Assembly (NCBI GenBank): GCA_002205965.3
Contig: NADL03000079.1
Span: 326,202-390,201 of the forward strand
DNA length: 64,000 bases
DNA from: Kappaphycus alvarezii
Taxonomy: Eukaryota > Rhodophyta > Florideophyceae > Gigartinales > Solieriaceae
Reading direction: 5' to 3'
Position 1 is the first letter of the stretch. The number at the start of each line of letters is the position of its first letter. Below, piece after piece: positions 57,723 through 64,000 of the stretch. Position numbers and translations under genes: made by a program. Under the pieces are notes generated by a model, which was given only the letters and a program-made list of their open reading frames with translations, was not told the origin of the DNA and did no database searches.

Positions 57723-58760
57723 ATTTGGTTAAAATTACCATCATCAGAATGATCGTCAAAATTGTTTTCGCCCACATTCTTCACTTCGGTAATATTTGTT
57801 TCATCAGAAATATCTTCCACAGAATATTCAATAGACTGATTCAATAAATCATTTGCCTTTTGAATTTGGTATGCTAGTTCATTAGATGAAACGGAATGTC
57901 GGACATCTTCAATTGCCATGTATAAATTTTCCATTGGATCCAGGTACTGTGACGATAAGAGATTTTTTGTCGAATTTCAATACTGGTTTGGGCGATGACC
58001 AAGATCCTCTTTTCTGATTTGGTAGATGAATAAAAATTTCCACAATATCGCCAACATTAATTGGAATATCGGTCACAGACTTTGATTTTAGAATAAGATT
58101 TAATTTCCTCTTGGCTATTAGCTCATTATGAGCTTCTCTTAAATCATTTGGTAGACTTCGAGGACCAGAATTATCGATGGGTCGAGTGTGACCAGTGGCA
58201 AGCTCGTATGAAGAAACAACATCATTTCCATATAAATCATTCGATATTTGAAACATTCGAGCAATACGAACCGTATTACTTGCAGAAGAATCGGATATTT
58301 TTAAACGGATATAAATGTCTCTCAATATTTTATGTTTTGACTCAATATAATTTTGTTATGGCGGCGGGAACCAATAGGACAAAGAAATTCCTCTTTCCTC
58401 AAGATAGCTTCTAAAATTATCATTGTCAAACGCCTGATCTCCCATTAAATTGTTAGGGTCCCAAAATGGTGTTAACCAGAGAGTCTCAATACAATCAATG
58501 CAATTTTCCATCCTTAAAGAGGGCACTATTGAACCAGTTGAATACCTGGTAACTGAGTCCATAATGTGAAAAATATCCAAGTTTTCCACAAAAAAATGAT
58601 CCACACAAACCAATTCATTAAATCCGCGAGATATAGAGCTTAAAGATACTGCACGAGGATGAGATGGTTTTTTTGTGACATCACAAAATTTGCAGGAGTC
58701 AATTATGCTTGATAAATATTTTTTGCATTCATCGTCCCATATAAAATTTCTTTGTAACAA
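57719..58760 (-). CDS. C2 integrase, copy B (three frames)
   Basis: 58356-58760 includes the zinc-region Cys pair (DSCKFCDVTKKP), VCVDHFFVENLDIF (first Asp) and FWDPNNLMGDQAFDND (second Asp). 57909-58325 has YGNDVVSSYELATGH and VGDIVEI. 57719-57934 holds the acidic tail. The Glu region (KNYIESKHKI) falls at the first break, ~58340. Confidence 0.85.
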
Positions 58761-58894
58761 TAGTTTATATCATCATAATTTGAGTGACCACATACATGTT
58801 TGTGAACCTTATTAATTATTTTTTCTTTTCAGCCCAAGATATATTTTTTGATGTATTGATATTGTTGGAACAAATTGCTGATAGAAATGAGTTT

Positions 58895-59428
58895 TCAATA
58901 GGTTCGGATGATTGTATAAATATATTTCGGTACATAACAATGATGACCATGATCCACCAATGTTATAGAATCGATTGAATTATTTGCGGACTCGAACTCG
59001 ATGCGATTGTCCGTCATATGAATAATATTTGATTTTCTTGTGATATTTCTTCCAATAACCCATTGAGATGATCCACTGATTATTAGATGCCTTATTTTAA
59101 CCTGATTTCCATTGTCTGAAATAGCTGATAAAAATATTGAACCGATCATTTTTCTTTTTTCGCTTGAGTGGTCGCCATTTCCGTATTGCCAGAAGGGCGT
59201 GTCCTTGATACATTCAGGAAGTTCATCAAGAATTCCATTCCATTCCGGTAAAATAAATTTCGAAAGTGCTCGTAATTCAACAATACCCATTCCACTATAC
59301 GGTGCTCCATCATCAAGTAACGGACCTGGGTATAACGTATTTGACGGAGAATCAAGCACCGTTTTTACCATATGAAATGTTACAGAACCAGAATCATTTT
59401 TGTCTTTGATATTTTCTGCATTTCCCAT
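58895..59428 (-). CDS. C2 protease and pre-integrase region, copy B
   Basis: Same as 21062-21679, with GPLLDDGAPYSGMG; one base loss at ~58930 shortens the C-terminus. Confidence 0.85.
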   Translation of the reverse strand: MGNAENIKDKNDSGSVTFHMVKTVLDSPSNTLYPGPLLDDGAPYSGMGIVELRALSKFILPEWNGILDELPECIKDTPFWQYGNGDHSSEKRKMIGSIFLSAISDNGNQVKIRHLIISGSSQWVIGRNITRKSNIIHMTDNRIEFESANNSIDSITLVDHGHHCYVPKYIYTIIRTY

Positions 59429-60291
59429 TTAGATGATGAACCTTTATGATAATTTTTAGCACTCTTGCATTTATCTTTTTCATAGGCCCAATGGCCAATT
59501 TCTCCACATCGGTCACAAGTTGATTTTGCCTTGAGGCAGCAAAGTCTTCAGGAGATAATCTTTGCTTATTATTTTTCTTGAAATTTTTCTTTTCTCCGTA
59601 TGAAATATTTGATTGACTTGAAGAGATATATTTTTGAGCATTTCCATATATTTGATTTGTATTTTTTGGTTTATCACATGCACGAATAATAGATGATATT
59701 TCTGAATATTTGATTAATTCTAGGATTTTTCCTTTTTCCAAATCGGCTTCTTCATGCTTCGGAGAAGCAGCAGCCAAAATAGATACTCGCTGGTTTGAAT
59801 CAATTTTGGAATTAGCCAGGAGCAAAAATGATACCAGTGCTTCAGGTAATTTCGAAGTACCAGTAGATGAATGAAATCGGGCAATTTGAGCATCAAACCG
59901 TGATTCAATTTTTGAAAGACTCATATCACACGAAGTGTATGTAATAGATCTAAGAATTTTTGAAATGTATCTGATATAGATGATAGAGGATCCACCTTAT
60001 GAATAGCGTTAGCAATCGCTAATGCACCATTTTCAGACTGAATTTCTGTGTCTGGAATTTTCTTACAAATATCAAGAGCTCGTCCAAATAATTGTGATTG
60101 TAAGACAAGACCTTGTACTGGCCTTAGGAACCTTATTAGAATTTGATGCTGGTAAAATCATGAACAGATTTCCATTTTTGAACAGCATCAAAATATTTTT
60201 CTTGAGGTCCTTTACCATCCGTCCAAGGAGCCGTGCGAAGATCCCATGAAAATTTCGGCCTTGAAGGAATTTCGGGGCGATCTGGGCCCAT
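59394..60291 (-). CDS. C2 Gag, copy B (frameshifted)
   Basis: ATG at 60291 inside the PBS; the frame is open through FDAVQKWKSVHD, a little further than in copy A, then breaks at ~60155. The main body is 59394-59924. The knuckle is again one frame over. Confidence 0.83.
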
Positions 60292-60294
60292 AAC
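60282..60294 (-). other. C2 primer binding site, copy B
   Basis: GTTATGGGCCCAG on the minus strand, identical to copy A. Confidence 0.88.
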
Positions 60295-60844
60295 TGCAAA
60301 ATAATTGGGATAGGTAGATCCAAATAATAATAAATAGTTCCAACTTGAATAAATAAATAAATGCCACAATTGGACTTAGAATGAATAATGAATAGAAAAC
60401 CAAATTTAATATAATGATCGAGGGGAATATTTCGATAGCCCGAGGATGTAAAAATATTTCTAACAACCTAGACTACTTATACTCTACACCAGGGTGAACC
60501 TGCTACAAAAATCAGGTGAGCCGTTCAATAATTTTGGTAGACATAATTAGGCTCAGCAATAATTATTGCAGTATTTTCCAGGTAAGCAATCATCCAGATA
60601 ATAATTTTTGGTAGCATAAATGCAATAATTATAGCCTGTATAATATAAAAACCCAACTGTAGGACATAAAAATTATTTCACACTGAATTCAGCATAAAAT
60701 AGTGCCAGTGTAAAATAGATAAAATTATTCCTTGATGATTCACAATAAATATAAATTGTGGGCCTCAATAAAAATATTGCTCCACAATTCAGCATCACTG
60801 TAGGACACCGGGATAGAGATTAAAATATTTGGTCAATTTTCACA
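60295..60844 (-). repeat. C2 5' LTR, copy B
   Basis: Matches 55333-55879 and both copy A LTRs. Confidence 0.94.
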
Positions 60845-61710
60845 CGCAGTTCCTTGGTGTGCAAGTTCAACAAATTCCGGACGGTACTTTCCTCTCACAA
60901 CAACCGTACATCGGCAAGATCATCGAAGCCGCAGGAATGAAGGAGGCAAAGCCAGCACCTTCCCCGCTACCTCTATCACACCCTCTGTATGAGGAGAGAA
61001 GAACGTTGAACGCTACGGAGACAAGGGCAATGGAAAACGTACCGTATCGGAGAATCGTAGGGTTGCTACTTTTTCTGGCTACTAGAACCCGACCGGACAT
61101 TGCTACAGCTGTGTCAATGCTGGGCAAGTTTCAGTCCGCACCGGAAGTCAAGCACCGGAGGATGGCCAAGCATGTATTCCGCTACCTCATCGGTACGCAG
61201 GACATTGGCATCTTTCTACCGAACGGTGATGGACTGGTCAACCTGAAGGCTTGGAGTGACGCGGACTGGGCCCGCGATCACACTCATCGTCGCTCCCGAT
61301 CGGGTTATTTGTTGACCGCCAACGGTGGCCCTGTTGTGTGGAGTTCTAGGTTGCAGTCTGCAACCACACTGTCTACATCCGAGGCGGAGTTTTAAGCCCT
61401 CAGCACTTGTGTGCGTGAAGTCGTCTGGGTCCGCTCGGTTCTCAAGGAAATGTTTTGTCCCCAACGGAATGCTACTGTGGGTTTCCAGGACAACCTGGGT
61501 GCTATCCGATGGACGGAAGATGTTCAAGGACTCCGTAAGGTCTAGCAGATCGGTATTCGGTACCACTATGTTAAGGATACAGTCACCCACCGAACGGTTA
61601 TGGTACAGTATATTCCTTCAACAAAAAACCGAGCGGACAGTCTAACCAAGATCATCATCGGTGATGCGTTGCTACAGCACCGAGAATGGCTTGGATGTGT
61701 TTCAGAGACC
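60845..61710 (+). CDS. C3 RT C-terminus and RNase H, copy B
   Basis: Same content and same TAA (61393-61395) as copy A; open part ends at 61395. Polypurine tract CTCGAGGGGGCG at 61720-61731. Confidence 0.9.
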
Positions 61711-61731
61711 TAGCCGGCCCTCGAGGGGGCG

Positions 61732-62119
61732 TGTCGGAATGCCTCAGCAGTGAGTCATCCAAAATCTAATTACCGAGAACGGAAGAGCGGATCCTCAATG
61801 GAGTGGGAACTTGCGCATGTCGTCTATATTTTATTTGACCATGTCGGAATTTCAATGTGGCAACAACTCACCGGTAAGGAGTAGTCTCCTCATATTCTGT
61901 GATCGTGTCACTTATCCGAGCGGTGTTTCTTTACGTTCTGTGATGCTCTCACTGCATCAGTAGTAATTAGTCCGTACCGGTAAGTTAGAATCGTTGTGGT
62001 GACTCCCTTAGACTTTTGTTCAAGTCGTTACCGATCGGTTAGTATTTAGTTTGACTTAGTAGGTCAACTTGCTCCCGACTCGGAGACCGAAGCGGAAAAT
62101 CAACCCTTTCTATTCAACA
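61732..62119 (+). repeat. C3 3' LTR, copy B
   Basis: 388 bp, TGTCGGAATG to TTCAACA, same as 23991-24378. Confidence 0.88.
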
Positions 62120-62636
62120 GGCTCGTACTGTTCTAATACCTGCAAAACCCGGTAAGACTGCTATTGCTGCATTTGAAGATATCCTTCTTGCACTACCCGA
62201 CGAACCTTTTGCAAGCACTGTACATACAACAATTGATGCTGTTGACGATAACATCGACGATATGGTCCACTTGACGAATGAGAATGATGAGACACAAGTG
62301 GACAACGACAGCCTCTCACCAGCTCCTGTGAGTGTCATGCAGGAAGATGCAGACTTCTCTGGTCAACACACGAAAGGAAATGTACATCAGAACCCCAATG
62401 AGTAAACTGTGAGTCGTGGCAATCGTGTAATGGTATAGTCGCTAGCTGACAAGGTAAACTATGGCAGAACTGTAAAGATTTTCCACCGCGATGGTTGCTT
62501 TACTGTACTTGTTGAAGACGGTAAAAAGGAACGTCTCAACTTAGAAGACAAAGAATGGAACCATGAGAACACAAATGTCTCTGCACACTCGTCCTTTGTC
62601 ACAAATATTGACCAAAAACCCAAAGAGCTACAGAGA
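62120..62636 (+). pseudogene. C1 integrase C-terminus and linker, copy B
   Basis: Counterpart of 24379-24895 with the same stop at ~62403. Confidence 0.75.
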
Positions 62637-63297
62637 ATGCGGGACCATTTTGGAAACAAACCCTTTATGCGACACCATGCACAAGGATTTGAGCAGTTCC
62701 AGCTAGTGAAATCGTGTCAAATCAAAAAAGAGACATTTTCGAAGACTGTTAGCCCTGTTACAAACAGCAGTGTACGCCATGGCGCAAAAGTTATCAATAG
62801 CCATGTACTGTACAAAGTCAAACAGAATAATGACCCTTCTCTTAGACTAAAAGCACGAATCGCATCACATGGAAACGAAGCTGATCTGAAGAATGTACTT
62901 TCATCTGACTGTACGACATGTCCACCAACGGGTCTTCGTATCGTTAAATCTATTGCATCCTTGTTTGGCTGGAAGCTCTACAAGGCTGACGTGAAAGCTG
63001 TTTTACTACAGACTGGAACTGCTTGTCGCAATGTGTACGTTAAGCCACATAAGGAAAGCCGAATGAAATCTAAGAACTTTTGGCTACTGTTAACTGCTGC
63101 GTATGGCTTTGTAAATGCTAACGCCAAATGGCAAGTGCAGTCTGACAAATGCTTCTCTAGCCTTGGCTTGACACAATTGCAGCAGGTTCCACAATTCTTC
63201 TACAAGCATGAGAACGGAAGACTTGTGCTCATTGTAGCAAAGATTGTTAACGATATCAAAGCAACTGGGATCGGTGATAGTTCCCAGGCCTTCATTG
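62637..63297 (+). CDS. C1 reverse transcriptase, N-terminal two thirds, copy B
   Basis: Open through GWKLYKADVKAVLLQTG and the active-site strand LIVAKIVNDIKATG (Asn replacing the first Asp), then cut by the N fragment; codons after GDSSQAFIG are non-C1. This is the better of the two copies. Confidence 0.88.
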
Positions 63298-63920
63298 GGA
63301 AATTGGGGAACGTTTGGGTGTTTTACTGTTGGAAGATATATCCGATCTATCCCATGGTTTTCCAGACAACCACAATGGACTCAAAAAGGGTATACCAACA
63401 CAGTAATGGAGAAGGAACTACGCTCCCTATAATGCTACATTCAGGCCAGCCATCAAGCAGGCCGCATTGGACATGACGGCTGCTGCAGCGAGCTTTGCAT
63501 CAAAACCTCTCGAACCTTTCCGTACGTCTCCAGTGCCCTCACAGCTACGTTCCTCGCCACGTCATTTAGCACTGCACATGCATCCGGGTGCCAACCTCCA
63601 AGAGTGGAAATTGGCACAGGCACGAGCCTACCTCTGGTGGGGTCGCAATAAAGGATTGATATCTTCTCTGCTTTGCATTTCGCGCCGCATTCAGAGAGGA
63701 CATCAGGTTGAAGGCCCTCACTCTTCTGTTCGAGGGAGCGAGGGGGTTCACGAAGGTAACATCAAAAAATCGGTCCCTCCGCTGCTTCCCATTGCCTGGA
63801 TGTCTGGTCTCTTGCGGTGGAGACCATGGCGTGGCTCTACAACAGGATGACTAGCAGCTCTTGCCAGGTCTTTCGCGAGAAGGGTTACTTGGCGATCGTG
63901 TCGGTTGATCCTTTGGGCTC
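63298..63920 (-). pseudogene. N-family fragment in C1 RT, copy B
   Basis: Motif d at 63308-63371 is the 3' end. NPLAPSNRRVRAFNLMSSLN (63566-63751) and RQVTLLAKDLARAA..RPDIQAMGSSGG (63748-63936) are the nuclease region. Beyond ~63925 C1 RT coding resumes (FKLGTVTNGPGRLRF) to the window end. Confidence 0.8.
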
Positions 63921-64000
63921 CATTCAAGCAGTGCATCAGAAATCTGACAAGTATTTCAAACTGGGTACTGTAACGAACGGACCAGGTCGACTGAGATTCT

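Larger units (their letters stand above)
55333..60844 (-). mobile_element. Copia element C2, copy B
   Basis: LTRs at 55333-55879 and 60295-60844, same insertion point, target duplication and gene order as copy A. It is ~20 bp shorter through scattered indels. Confidence 0.96.
45656..64000 (+). repeat. Segmental duplication, copy B (cut by window end)
   Basis: Collinear with 8290-26254 in the same orientation. The ~380-bp length difference is mainly the LTR insertion at 50838-51253, offset by small deletions. Copy B preserves several frames that are broken in copy A (for example the C1 RT, the C1/C3 integrase fusion and the C2 gag start region), and vice versa. Confidence 0.95.
50659..64000 (+). 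mobile_element. Copia element C1, copy B (3' end beyond window)
   Basis: Same nested structure as copy A. The left flank TATTG is at 50654-50658. The 5' LTR (50659-51367) is interrupted by another LTR. The window ends within the RT thumb region. Confidence 0.9.

Overview
The window is eukaryotic nuclear DNA made almost entirely of nested and decayed retroelements. Copia, gypsy and endonuclease-bearing non-LTR families, half-tRNA-primed copia elements and the absence of bacterial operon structure point to a eukaryote. A marine alga (for example a red alga) is my best but weak guess, because no host gene in the window is diagnostic.

Layout. (1) 1-8289: a Ty3/gypsy element, G1, on the minus strand. 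Its 3' LTR is cut by the window edge, and gag-pol is complete in content but broken by small frame changes. It ends in an unusual duplicated C-terminal domain, and its LTR carries its own acidic ORF. (2) 8290-26254 and 45656-64000: two copies, in direct orientation, of one ~18 kb segment (copy A and copy B). Each holds non-LTR fragments of an N family and an E family, a divergent solo LTR, and a Russian-doll stack of copia elements. C1 (+) was invaded by C3 (+, missing its 5' half), C3 was invaded by C2 (-, 5.5 kb, both LTRs and a CGCAG target duplication), and the C1 RT was also interrupted by an N-family fragment. Copy A continues to the C1 right LTR at 27425; copy B runs off the window. (3) 27426-34240: N and E non-LTR debris, including an inverted pair of E 3' ends. 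(4) 34245-35910: an unrecognised chain of short overlapping ORFs, two of the junctions being ATGA stop/start overlaps. (5) 36474-40000: N1, the best N-family element (-), with N-terminal C2H2 finger, RT with YHDD, cysteine/histidine knuckle and a PD-(D/E)XK-like nuclease signature. (6) 40000-45655: short tandem and dispersed repeats, an E fragment and a degraded helical protein gene.

History that can be read directly. C1 inserted, then C3 into C1, then C2 into C3, then the segment was duplicated. Afterwards G1 inserted immediately left of copy A (the empty site is preserved in copy B), and a 416-bp LTR arrived in the C1 LTR of copy B. C2 places its gag ATG inside the half-initiator-tRNA primer binding site; in C1 the same triplet is ATA.

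Most frame lesions are single-base indels, many next to homopolymers, and the two segment copies also differ largely by such indels. Some breaks may therefore be consensus errors rather than biology. Apart from 34.2-35.9 kb and a few remnants, no convincing host gene is visible.
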